Source: Scatophagus argus
Taxonomy: Eukaryota > Chordata > Actinopteri > Scatophagidae
DNA: 64,000 nucleotides
Direction of reading: 5' to 3'
Assembly (NCBI RefSeq): GCF_020382885.2
Contig: NC_058494.1
Coordinates: 14,154,001 to 14,218,000, forward strand
Shown here: one piece after another, positions 38,051 to 48,700 of the stretch
Layout: every line of letters starts with the position of its first letter
Numbering within the stretch: position 1 is the stretch's first letter
Made by a program: the position numbers and the translations under genes
The notes under the pieces: generated by a model
What the model was told of the DNA's origin: nothing
Databases searched by the model: none
What the model saw: only the letters and a program-made list of their open reading frames with translations

Positions 38051-41000
38051 CATGTTTTGATCTCCTCCAGACAAAGAGAGCAGTGTTCACTCTCTCTGCC
38101 ATGACCTCCAGAATACGACGAAACTGGGTGAAATTACTAAAGCAGGCGATCCAGAACAACACGCAGTGAGTCTGACTTGCTCAGTGGTGCAGAAAATATT
38201 CAGATCCTTTATGTCAGTTAAAGCACAAATGGATCATAAGCAAAATGTGTATGAAAATTGTGTTGTATGTATTTAAGTATTCATTGCAGATAAATGGCCA
38301 ATGAGAGTTTTTTGAAAGCTGATTATTGTTTAGTTGGTTGATTTGGAGCTAATTTTAAGAATTTTATACACTGTTAGATATATTAATAATAATATATCGT
38401 ACTTTAAAAAGTCGTCATACTGTTTCTTTTGTATGCAAAATCTTAATTTGTAAAGTAACTAGTAACTAAAGCTTGAATGGTAAAAAACACACAAATTAAG
38501 AATACTGGAGAAAATGCACTTACATACAATCACCACCGACTGGGAGACCACTGTACGCTACAATAAGGACATAAACATCGAAAACAACATCTCAGTGATG
38601 CTAAGCCTATAAAATGACTTGTTTGGCATTTTCTCACATTTTTGTATTATATTAATTACATTTTGGTTCAAATCAAAAATCCTTTATTTCTCCCTGAGGA
38701 AGCAATTTTAAATTGATCTGCAAACAAAACAATATAAAATCATGATAATCAAAACAGTGTAGAAATATCAAATATATTCACATACAGATTTTTTAGCCGA
38801 ATGTGCAAAAATCTTCAATTTATTTCAAAAAGCTGGCTTTCTATTGACATGAAAATTCCTGAGCATTGTGAAGTAATGCAGGTGATGTGATTGGGTGGTC
38901 TGTCTGCAGTGAACCCCCTCTATCATCTTTCTTCTGATGTGTAACACTACCCTCCTGTCTTTCCCTCATCCTGACCTCAGCCAATCAGACAGCAGCAGCG
39001 AGAAAGAGAACCCCCTCTCCCTCAGACCGTCGTCATGCCAACCCCATGCTCGGTTCACCTGTGAGGACTCCGGCTATGAACCCACAACTTCAACCTCCAC
39101 CATCACAGCTACAAACTCACATCAGGCCGACCACCACCTCCAAACTGTAGACGGGGATCTGGATGCAGACTTGTCTCCAGCCAGTCAGAGGGAAGAAGGG
39201 GAGGGCTGGGACCGCGAGCAAGCGAAGCGATTGGAGGAGAGGAACAAGTGGTTTGAGGGGGGGGTCTCTTTAAGTGCGATGGGCAGCAGGTGGGACTCGA
39301 TGGAGCTGAAAAGGGGGAGTGTGCCTGTCCCTGTCATTGAGACCATGGACTCAGAGGTCAGCGAGAAGTGGGCAGAATTCGAGAAGCTGTCATTTAGGGA
39401 CATGAGTGCACAGTCTTTCATTGGAGTGCAGGCTCATCAGTCAAGCACCCCACAGGCATCACAGTCTCTTCTTAGCTCCCAGAATTATCAGTCAAGAGCC
39501 GAAGAGGCCGAACAGTCTGTCACTGTCTCAGAAACTGATATATCGAGTTCAGAGGGGGCTCTTCCATCCATAAATGCAGCCCAAGCAATTGAAACACATA
39601 CAGCTGAGGTACTTCAAAAGGAGGTAAGAACAGAACTTACAGTAACTTCATTAAATAAAAGAAAAACAATGGTATTCCTCTCAAGTGTTTTCAGTGCAAA
39701 GAAATTATGTTAATATCCAGAAGTGATCCCTCCTACCTTACCTCCCTCCCTCCCTCCCTCCATCTCCCAGGCCCTCTCTCTTCGAAAGCAAGTGGAGAGC
39801 ATTAAGAGGGAACGTGCAGCCATGGGCCTAGAGGTGCACAGCCCGTGTGGCCCTGCGGCCCCCTGTCGGGCCAAACTAGAAGCCATGGAGGCAGCCCATC
39901 AGAAGGCACTGCAGGAGTTGCAGGAGAAACATGCGAGGGAGATCAGGGAGCTGGAGGAACAGAGAGACAGGATGCTGCAGAAGGAGAGCCAGGCCGCTGC
40001 TAAGGGTAAAGCAGAAAGTAGAGCTTTACCAAGCTACGATGACTCAGCAGAGACAGTTTGACACAAATGAACACATTGCCTCCTTAAGCATCTACTGCTA
40101 AATAGATGCTGCACCCAGCTTTATATGTTTATAACTTAAAATCTTGTTGTTTCCTCATGCTACTTTATTGATACCTGCTCACATTCAATTGTCTTGTGTT
40201 CTTTCAATTGCTGTGTGGGGAAGGCATAGACGGTTCAAATAACTAATTAACTAACTGTCAATGAAAGCTATGGAGGCACTGAGAGCAGCTCACAGAGAGG
40301 AGCTGCGCAGAGAGGTGGAGAAGGCCAGGAGGTTAGCTGGAGGAGCTGCACACGTGGATACTTCATACAGAGGCCACATGTAAGTTAGTAAGAGTCACTC
40401 TGTTATCATGCAGAGCGTTCTCCATCTCGCAGGCTCCTGCTGCAGGCTTCAGATGTTCTGCACTCGACCATGACCCCTCGCATGATAGTGCATCATAATT
40501 TACTCCATAACTTGTGTGTTTGTGCTTGTCAGGCCCCAGGCGGACATCTTACACAGTGAGTTAGAAGTGCTGTCTGAGCGCTACTCTCAGAAGTGCCTGC
40601 AGCTGAGCCACACTGAGCAGAGCAGCAAGGGGCGAGAAGTGGACCTCAGTTGCAAGGAGAGAGAGCTGGAGCAGCTCAGAAGAGAGAACCAGGTTTATAC
40701 GCATGCCTGATTTCACTTTTAATGCAGCACCCTCCTATGCATTGTTCAAATAACTTTTATCAAATTCTGTCTCTGCATTAATAGGCATGCTACCAGTGAA
40801 TCACAATTTTTCTGCACATGATTATTTGTGCTAACAATCTCTTGCAGGAGCTTAAGGCCAAATTGGCAGAAGAGATCAGCCGCATGCGTTTTTTCATCAC
40901 CGGGCAGAGGTCAGACGTTGCATCTCTTGGCACCACTGAGCACTCTGCGTCAGAAATGGAGGTATTGATAGTAATAAGTTCAGTGCTTGTGACAAAATTA

Positions 41001-42096
41001 GATCCTACGCAATCTCATCTTGTGAAAGTAGGTGATACTAAAACACCTTAACCTCTCACTGCATCCCAACCCAGTTTCATTTATTGCACCTGAAATAATA
41101 ACTTGGGTTTGAAGGGCAAATGTTGAAATTGCTGTCCTCATGGGGAAGCAGAAAACAACATCTGACGTATGTGCTGTGGGAGACTGAGCCCACTTTAATA
41201 AAATAAATTGATTGACGCAATTTTACTGTTTTGTCCCATATCCCCAGTAATGGCTCCCTGTTGCAACATCGTCACCCGCTGATGTTTTTTTGGTGGCCTC
41301 ATTTGTATTGGGCATCTGTGGTCAGTCATTCCACCCAGCACATACTGCCACCTACTGTCTGAATCGCAGTACATGTTTTGGTAAACACAGCACTTGTGCT
41401 GCACTGGGAGGTTTTGTGGCTAGACTTTCTGATATTCTGCACCAGTGATGGAAGAGGTGTGTTTTTTTTTTTTTCACTTTTTTTTTTTAATTAAGTGAAA
41501 ATAGTCATACACCAATGCAAAAATACCCTGTTCAACAGTCCTGCAGTCAAAGTATTACCAGAAAAAGTTTCAAAAGTATTTGTTGTGCAGACAGTCCCTA
41601 CATAATGACTTTCCATACATATAAATATGAACATTTTAAATATTTTGAAGTGATAAAAGCAAGATTACGCATTTTGTCTTTCAGACATTACTAAGAGCAA
41701 AGGACCATGAGATGCAGTATCTTAAAAAAGAAATCAGCTGTCTACAGAATGAAATGCAATCTCTTACCAAGGTATGTTTTTCTTACCTGACTTCATGAAT
41801 TATACAATGATCAAATATAATACTTTATACTGTACTACTGTATATTTAAGACTTTAAAAAAATATATAATTATATTTATCTTTATTTTTTAAATGTACAA
41901 CTGCTTGACTTTAATATATTTTCCATATTTGTTTCAAACGCTTCTCTAGGAGAAAGAAGCAGCTTATGAGCGTTATAAGGAGGCCTACGTAGAGCTGAGT
42001 GACATGAAGGGTCGTCGCCAGTTGGAGATGGGATCCCTCAATGAACACTTGAGACTGGCCAACGCCGCCCTGCAGGAAGGAGCGGGGCAAACCTGA
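30748..42096 (+). CDS. triobp: TRIO and F-actin-binding protein (TRIOBP)
   Basis: Actin-bundling cytoskeletal protein. Exons read by eye: 30748-30909, 32517-32668, 33483-33643, 33806-34932, 35493-35632, 35913-36066, 36139-36216, then 37254-37302, 37512-37580, 37781-37870, 38071-38165, 38981-39623, 39771-40005, 40268-40379, 40533-40692, 40848-40961, 41685-41771, 41950-42096. The N-terminal part (658 residues) begins MAPPTVDYYCRQFQPNTFD with a Cys-rich start like human TRIOBP, then a Ser/Arg-rich exon with repeated SPxR motifs, then MDDYIVLADIP, which parallels human EEYTVLADLP. Exons 37254-38165 encode the PH domain (KGWMSRLDE, KHWFVLGDTWLRYYR, LDGEIDL, FTLSAMTSRIRRNWV). The rest encodes EERNKWFE, SEKWAEFEKLSFR and long coiled coils (LEVLSERYSQKCLQL), ending LQEGAGQT. 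The join from 36216 to 37254 is out of phase with the exons I can see, so the full-length transcript is not proven. All other junctions keep frame. Confidence 0.88.
35045..35372. repeat. Teleost dispersed repeat, orientation B
   Basis: It lies in the intron between the large Ser/Arg exon and the next triobp exon. 'gattgccatgaaatttatgac', 'catgcatggtcctttggtcattttggtgatc' (diverged) and, further right, 'catggtagcattagcattg' read as the inverse of the copy at 15.81-16.13 kb. Boundaries are approximate. Confidence 0.55.
36697..42096 (+). CDS. triobp: Short TRIOBP isoform (Tara/TRIOBP-1-like), alternative start
   Basis: An internal first exon starts ATG GTG CAT GGA CG at 36697-36710 and ends in a near-perfect donor, GGACG|GTAAGT. 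It joins in phase to the PH exon at 37254, giving MVHGRYCCLKGWMSRLDE, which parallels the human short isoform start MTPDLLNFKKGWMSILDE. From this ATG all downstream exons stay in frame to the stop at 42096: 1815 nt, 604 residues, close to the length of human TRIOBP-1. Upstream in the same frame is a TAA at 36679-36681 with no AG acceptor between it and the ATG, so this exon cannot be an internal exon in that frame. The product would be an N-terminal PH domain plus coiled coils binding F-actin and Trio. The promoter is inferred to lie between about 36.3 and 36.69 kb. Confidence 0.6.
37985..38050. repeat. (GT)n microsatellite beside triobp acceptor
   Basis: About 29 GT units followed by CGCGCG, ending 20 bases before the acceptor of the last PH-domain exon at 38071. 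It occupies the position where the branch point and pyrimidine tract are expected. Confidence 0.95.
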
Positions 42097-42718
42097 CCAA
42101 CAAAACTCTTAGAAACTAACCTTGAAGAACAAAGAGAGCAAGCCAATGTAAAATGTTTACAAAATATAATAACATCATTACAGAACAACAACAAGATGTG
42201 CTGTATTGACTGGACATGGCTTGGAAGAGAGAGAATGCAATTAAATGTGGCAACTACTGTGTACTTGGAAACCACCATGCAAAAACTGTGAAGATTCAAT
42301 AACAACAAGTGTTTATCCATGTGTAATTGACTCTGTTTATTGAGTGATAGACACAAACATGCAAACAAGAGTGAAGGCATAACTAGCAGTTCTGATAGCC
42401 TCACATGATATGACATTTCAAAAAAATGAATTTAGTAAAAAAAAAAAAAAAAAACATAAACAGGAGAGAAGAAGAAGATGGGTGGAGGTAAACGAGATAC
42501 TTGGAGATCCCATCTTCCTAATCTTCCTTGTGCTGGCTGGTATGCACCCTGTGGAGGTGATTTTGAAAATTGTTATCAGCTATATTCTTTTACCAGTTCT
42601 TGCCATTACAGACATGTCACAACCTACACCCTGACACACCCTTTACACATGGAAATGACTGCAGAAAAAAAAGGTCCAAGCAAATAAGGCGTAACTTATG
42701 TACACTTTGACTTTACCA

Positions 42719-42724
42719 TTTATT
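42719..42724 (-). terminator. smdt1: smdt1 polyadenylation signal
   Basis: AATAAA on the minus strand, only 13 bases beyond the smdt1 stop codon. It implies a very short 3' UTR, or a more distal alternative reaching towards the convergent triobp 3' end about 640 bp away. Confidence 0.5.
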
Positions 42725-42737
42725 TGCTGAACTTAGC

Positions 42738-44285
42738 TCAGTCATCATCATCGTCGTCCTCAGGGACAAAGATGTCATGCTCCTCCAAGAGAGCAGCAAA
42801 GTTCTTGCTGATCAGAGTTCCGACATACAGGAAAGGCACCACCACTGCTGTCATGCGGATGAGACCAAATGGTGTCTGGAAAACACAAAAACGTGAGGAG
42901 TAATCAAATGACATGAAAAATTCAGAGTTCATTCAGGGGAGGGGAGTAATCTGAACTGTTTAGATTACCAACAGTGTTATCACCCCCATCACCCTCAGTC
43001 TGCTTCAGGATATTTTTGTCCAGATTTGCTGCACTTTGGGCAACAATTTCTCAAGAAGTGAAATACAAAAACCCAATCTTCCAATTTAATACAGCAAAGA
43101 GGAGAAAAGATGTTCTGCTTATAAAGGTTGGTGGATTTTGCCTTGAATGGCGGCAGATCTTCTCCAGCAGGCACAACACAACTGGATCCAGTGGACACTG
43201 AATGTAACAAAACCCAAACCTGTCAGCAGCAGACTGTAATGCCAAGGAATTTCTACTGCAGTTACAGAAATGTAGGAAAAAAACTGACTCTCCTATCATA
43301 TCAACATATTTTTATAGGGCAAGCTTTGAATTAAAGTGCAGTATCTTCTCACATATTTAGGGCATTATGGTGAGTCCTGGCTTACTACCTAATTACTAAC
43401 CCAGGGCTCTATTTTTTGGCGTATTTTTTACCGGTCCCCTCTGTCAGAATCCAGTTTAAAAGTCTTCATTATCTCAGTACATTAATGTGATTTGTTAAAT
43501 TGCCCACAACATATATTGGACATGATAGTATTCTTGCAGACAAAGATAGAAAGGTTTGCAGAGAGGGTGGGAGGACAGTGGTTTAATAGGGTCCTGTCAG
43601 CTCATTTTTTGCCTTACTGCAGGTTAATCTTTGATTGTTTTGGACAACTTACTGATTATGGCCTTCAGAGCGATTTTTCTAATTTGTTCCACTTATACTG
43701 ATTTGAGCGAGAAAAGTAAATTAGAGAGGAAAATGATTTAAATCCGTTTGTTCTCGGTAGAGTCCCACAGATAACAACAATAATAATAATAACAAAACAA
43801 ACTTTAAACGAAATATTTAGATCAAACTGTTCATGGTCAAACAAAAACAATACATCAAAATCAAATTATACATTATTTCTGTTGCTTAAGTAAATGTCCG
43901 TTTTAATCAGGAACGCCTGGCTAAAGCAGAAGGTAATGACTTCCTGAAAGTTCCTCTGCATTTGTGTAAACATACGCTTATTGGCCGACTTGACTAACCC
44001 CAGCAGGTATCCTGCTTTACTATTCGCCAGAGCTGGTGTCAATGCAGAAATAAGTCCCGCCTACACTGTCACTCATTTTTCTTGTCAGTTTTCACTCGGT
44101 AACCAAGGCAGAATAAAACTCACTTTATCCGGTCTTGGTAAGATTGCCCCCGACGGCGTTGATACTGCGGTCCTGCTTTGAGTTGCCCTGGATATGTTTG
44201 TTGTTTTCAAGCCGGTGTTACGGCTCATTATCCCCATATTTTTCGGGGAGAGCCGCAGTGGAAGCCGCAGTAGACTCGTCGCCAT
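42738..44285 (-). CDS. smdt1: Essential MCU regulator EMRE
   Basis: Small inner-mitochondrial-membrane subunit that keeps the calcium uniporter MCU open and links it to MICU1. Two exons: 44285-44124 and 42875-42738, joined GATAAA|GTGAGT...TTTTCCAG|ACACC, coding for 99 residues. Exon 1 is an Arg/Ser/Thr-rich presequence beginning MATSLLRLPLRLS, ending with the conserved SGAILPRPDK that contacts MCU. Exon 2 begins TPFGLIRM and carries the single transmembrane helix VVVPFLYVGTLISKNFAALL with the GxxxS-like packing motif, then LEEHDIFVPEDDDDDD, identical to human over the tail. An in-frame ATG six codons upstream (44303) would give 105 residues; I chose the second because of its ATGG context and similarity to MAS/MAT starts. 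A GC box (gggcggggc, about 44309-44317) lies just upstream. Confidence 0.95.
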
Positions 44286-44289
44286 TTTT

Positions 44290-45731
44290 TCTAATATTGT
44301 CATAGGAAGGGCGGGGCGTATTTCTGGGTGGACCTGGCATGCCTTTTATGGGCGTGTCTTGACCTTTGACAGTTAAAAAAAAGAACACCAATGACGCTGC
44401 ATTAATCCGTTACGGTATATACTGAAAATTAAAGTCAGTGTCTTGAATTTGCATAGGTGTATAAATGGAAAAATAAAAGTAATAATAAGATAATGCGTAT
44501 TTGTGACAGCTGACTTTTTCATTCCAATGTACGTGGCCAGTGGCCATCTTATTTAATTTTCAACAAATTAAAAACAAAAATGCTTTTTGAAAAAAACTTT
44601 ATTTTCAACAAAGAGGTGCAACTGAAGTTACGACAAAATAAAACCGTGAAAAACAGTGCAAGCGCTGCACAAGGCATGGATTCAATTCAATTCAATGAAT
44701 TATTCAATAAAATGCTGAAAGCTATGCGTTTATGCAGTTAAGAGTGTGTGAAAACTAGTTCGCAAACGAGCAGAAGAAAGTAAATAGATAAAAAGAGAAT
44801 GAGAGGATAACTAATAAAAAGTATGAATGAATAGTCAAAAGTTTGTTTCAAGTAATGGATAAACTGTTGACATAGACAACTAAAAAGTAACGGATAGATG
44901 ACTGGAACGTCCAGCTTTTGATAAGGATTTTGTCCATAGAAATTTTGAAACAATTTTAATCTCCAACAATTAAACAACAAAAACACTTTAGGCTAATATG
45001 ATAAATGTCAGGAAAGCATTACGAATGTAGATGGGGGTTTTACAGGTTACACTTAACTTTTTAAATATGTATTATTAAGTTGTCAAATTCAAAATCTTTC
45101 ATCATAAATATTTATTTCTTGACATTTTGATGACGTGCAATTTTGACGTGCCCGCAAAATCAACGCGCGAGGCTAACTGCTGCACTTCCTCGAGGCGCGG
45201 AACGAGGCCGCGCTTCGCGGTGACGCGCACGAAGGGGGAAGTGGGAAGACGGAAGAACGGACGTAGAATAAACTTGGCAACTTATAGTTAACTAGCTAGA
45301 ACTACTGTTAGATAATGTGTTACAGAAGAAGTGGATAATTATTCAGATACAAATTTAATCAGCTTACCAAACGCCCAGTCTACATTCAGTCACGGCCCTC
45401 TCAACTCGCCATACGACACGACCAGGGGACTCCAGCAGTTTTCAAACAGACGTTGCACTTGCTCAGCCGACACCAAGTCATCATTCGTTACCAAGTCACA
45501 TTTCACTGTTGTGAAAGTGCTGTGATAACCAGTAAATTGCTGTAACGTTACACACAACCAGCCCACTAGCTCAGCGGGACTGGAGCTTTTTCTCCTTGAG
45601 GGAAAAGTTGTCCGAGGTGGTGGTGGGGTGGTGGAGGAGCCAGCGAGGCCTGCAGTTGAGGCTGCATGTGTGAGGACTGTAGCTGTCGAGAAGTGACTCG
45701 TACAACGTCTGCTATCTGAACACTCAGAAAC
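44290..45731. promoter_or_regulatory. smdt1-luc7l divergent intergenic region
   Basis: The region between the smdt1 start (minus) and luc7l start (plus) is 1.4 kb. It holds a GC box near 44310 on the smdt1 side and a CpG-rich island at about 45150-45255 (GCGCGAGG, CGAGGCGCGG, GCGCTTCGCGGTGACGCGC) with ETS-type CACTTCCT and CGGAAG motifs on the luc7l side. The middle (44400-45120) is A/T-rich with no features. The luc7l leader therefore seems to be about 0.5 kb. The transcription start is inferred. Confidence 0.5.
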
Positions 45732-48700
45732 ATGTCGGCTCAGGCACAGATGCGAGCCATGCTGGATCAGCTTATGGGGACCGGGAGAGACGGTGAGTGC
45801 AGCGGGCTGTGTCTGAGATCGGTGTCTGATGAAATCAGGACAGGAGTTTCTGTTGTTGCTAGCATTAGCCGGAACGCTAACCCGTCAGCCAGACAGCGAC
45901 TGTGAAGCATGCTTTACGAACCAAGCTAGCTAACAGCCGGCTAGCTACCTGTTGTTTTTCAGTTTTCATGAAAAGAGAAAGTTGCTTCAAGCATATTCTA
46001 CAAAGACCATTTTAGTGATATTTTTTAAGCATTCTGCTTGGTCATGGTCACTATGCAGTTTTCTTCACGGCTCCGTTCCTTGCTACCAGATGTTGCCATG
46101 TTATCAGACTCTGTCCGAACAGCTAACTTGAGGTGCTACTGATAAGGTTACAGATGTGTGACTCATTCATTGCAAACCTGAACCTCACATATTTAGAACA
46201 TACCGTGCTTAGTTTTAGACTGGCGAAACGATACGATTTAAACCTTATCTGTCTTCTGTTTTTAAGGTGATACCATGAGGCAGAGAATCAAATTCACAGA
46301 TGAGCGGGTCTGCAAAAGTCACCTCCTTGATTCGTGTCCTCACGACATTCTGTCAGGCACTGTGAGTATCATGTTTACACACACATACCTGTGAGCAGTG
46401 AGTATTATCATCTATCATGTGGACTGCAGTGTACTTAGAATGATACCATGAATATAAGCTTAACGGACTGACTTTGAGATTTTTTTAGGGCGTGTTGCTT
46501 GAGCAATCATATGTTTATGCATAGTCTGCTAATTTGGGGACCGTGCACAACGGTGTCTTGCTATGTTTGGCTCATACACTTCCTCTCGATTTGCCTGTAC
46601 ACTAATGAATGTAGCTTGTAACTTGTCCATTTACTGTCTGTAAACTACAAAACTGCCGACTGAAAAGGCTACACTTCCAGCACAGTGCATCTGAGGTGAA
46701 TATAACCAACCTCAAATTTAAGCTAAGGGTCGGTGCATATTTTTCAGTGCACTTTGCTGAAATACAGTACTATGCAGCAGTGTGCCTCAGTACATGGTAC
46801 ATAACCAGATAGTGTGGATGCAGTAAAGCAATACAGTCAGCCCTGCAGCAGCATGATTTTAAAGATATCACATTTATACGGTACCTAATGCGATGCTATA
46901 TAAAATTCTCTTTAGAAAATGACAACATTGGGAACATTAGGAGATTATTGGAACAACAATCTCTGGTTTGTGAGTGAAATGGTGAAGCATACAAACACAA
47001 TTCATTGATGTCTTTCTGATTTCTGTAGCGGATGGACCTGGGAGAGTGCATGAAAGTCCATGACTTGGCCCTCAGAGCAGACTACGAGATTGCTTCTAAG
47101 GAGCATGAGTACTTCTTCGAACTTGATGTGAGTTAGATACGCACATGTACCACTGTGTAATGCTTTTTATGAAGTGCTTTTTGTTGTCCGTTATTCCATG
47201 AGTGATAGAAAAATCTTTAATAATAAGTAGACTCAACAAGTGCCAAATGCCCACATAAAAATGACCAAAAATAAGCTCATGTTGTCGGCCAGGTGTTCGA
47301 TGATGCACTATCTTGAGTCATCATGAATGCCAAGCTTAAAGATCCAGTGTGCAGGTGTCAGGATTTCTACTGACAGAAATGCAATATAATATTTACAGTT
47401 AGGTTTTTCTTAGTGTATAGTCACCTGATATAAACCCAGGTGGTTGTTGGTGTAATAACCCGTGTTGTAAAATCTTGATCCATTGTGTATACCTGTGTGC
47501 AGTGTATTAAAACTCACTGATCAATCACTCAAGCTTGACCTCTTGGATCATATTTCATCTCCTGACCCATACTTGCAACAGCATCCCCCATTGCACTTTT
47601 ATTTTTGCTAAATCACAGAGTATATATCCCGATTTAAACTGCACTTTCTCATCTGACAGATTACCTGTTACTCTCAAATTAATGGCACTTATCAATCAGT
47701 CATTACTACCCTAAATCGTACATAAGTTTCTCCTGTATCTGCACCATCTGTTGCACAGTTTACAGTTATTAAGACTCAGAAGGCTGCCTTCATGTCACAC
47801 CAAGAAGAGCAAATAGGTTGGAGCACAGTGAATTAAGTCAGACTATGTAATAGTATTAGTAAGATGACAATCCTTTTTTTGTTTTTCAGTTTGAGTTGTT
47901 ACTGGCTGAATAAGAAGTTGAAGGTGATATTTTTGAAAATTCCAAAGAAACTGGAAAAGAAAAGGACGATTCTAAGTTTTAAGATTAACTTAGTAGCGTT
48001 AAACATGGTAAATATTATTTTCCCGCTGGAGACAATAGTGTATATTTTACCCGCACAAAAACCCATTCATCTCATGTGTTTTCTCACAGGCCGCTGAACA
48101 CCTTCAGTCTTTCATTGCTGACTGTGACCGCAGGACTGAGCTGGCCAAGAAGAGACTCGCTGAGACACAGGATGAGATCAGTGCTGAAGTGGCAGCAAAG
48201 GTGACAAACTCACTGTTGGCGTTGCTAGTGAGATCATTATCAGGTCTTGATGAATGGTGGGCTTTGCATAACGGGGTAATTAACCTCCTGAGAAAATGCA
48301 AATTCATACCATCTGGTTGTCATGTCCTGTGTAGAGTAACATTTTTTCCAGCTTAGACTTCATTTTTTCATCTCCTTTTTTCTCATACCATGAAAAGGCT
48401 GAACGTGTCCATGAGCTTAATGAAGAGATTGGGAAGATGCTGGCCCGGGCCGAGCAGCTTGGGGGCGAAGGGAACGTAGATGAAGCCCAGCAATTGCTGG
48501 AAATGGTGGAGAAGACCCGGGCCTTGAAGAAAGAAGCAGAGGTCAGAACTTAAATTACTGCATTTTTGTAACTAGTGAATGTTAGACATTTCCACTTAAC
48601 TGTAACCAGCTAGTCTGAAGTACTAATTGCTCTTTGCAAAGATGTATGGTTTAGTCATGACATTTCATCAGTACCTCAATGTCACACATTCTATGATTTA

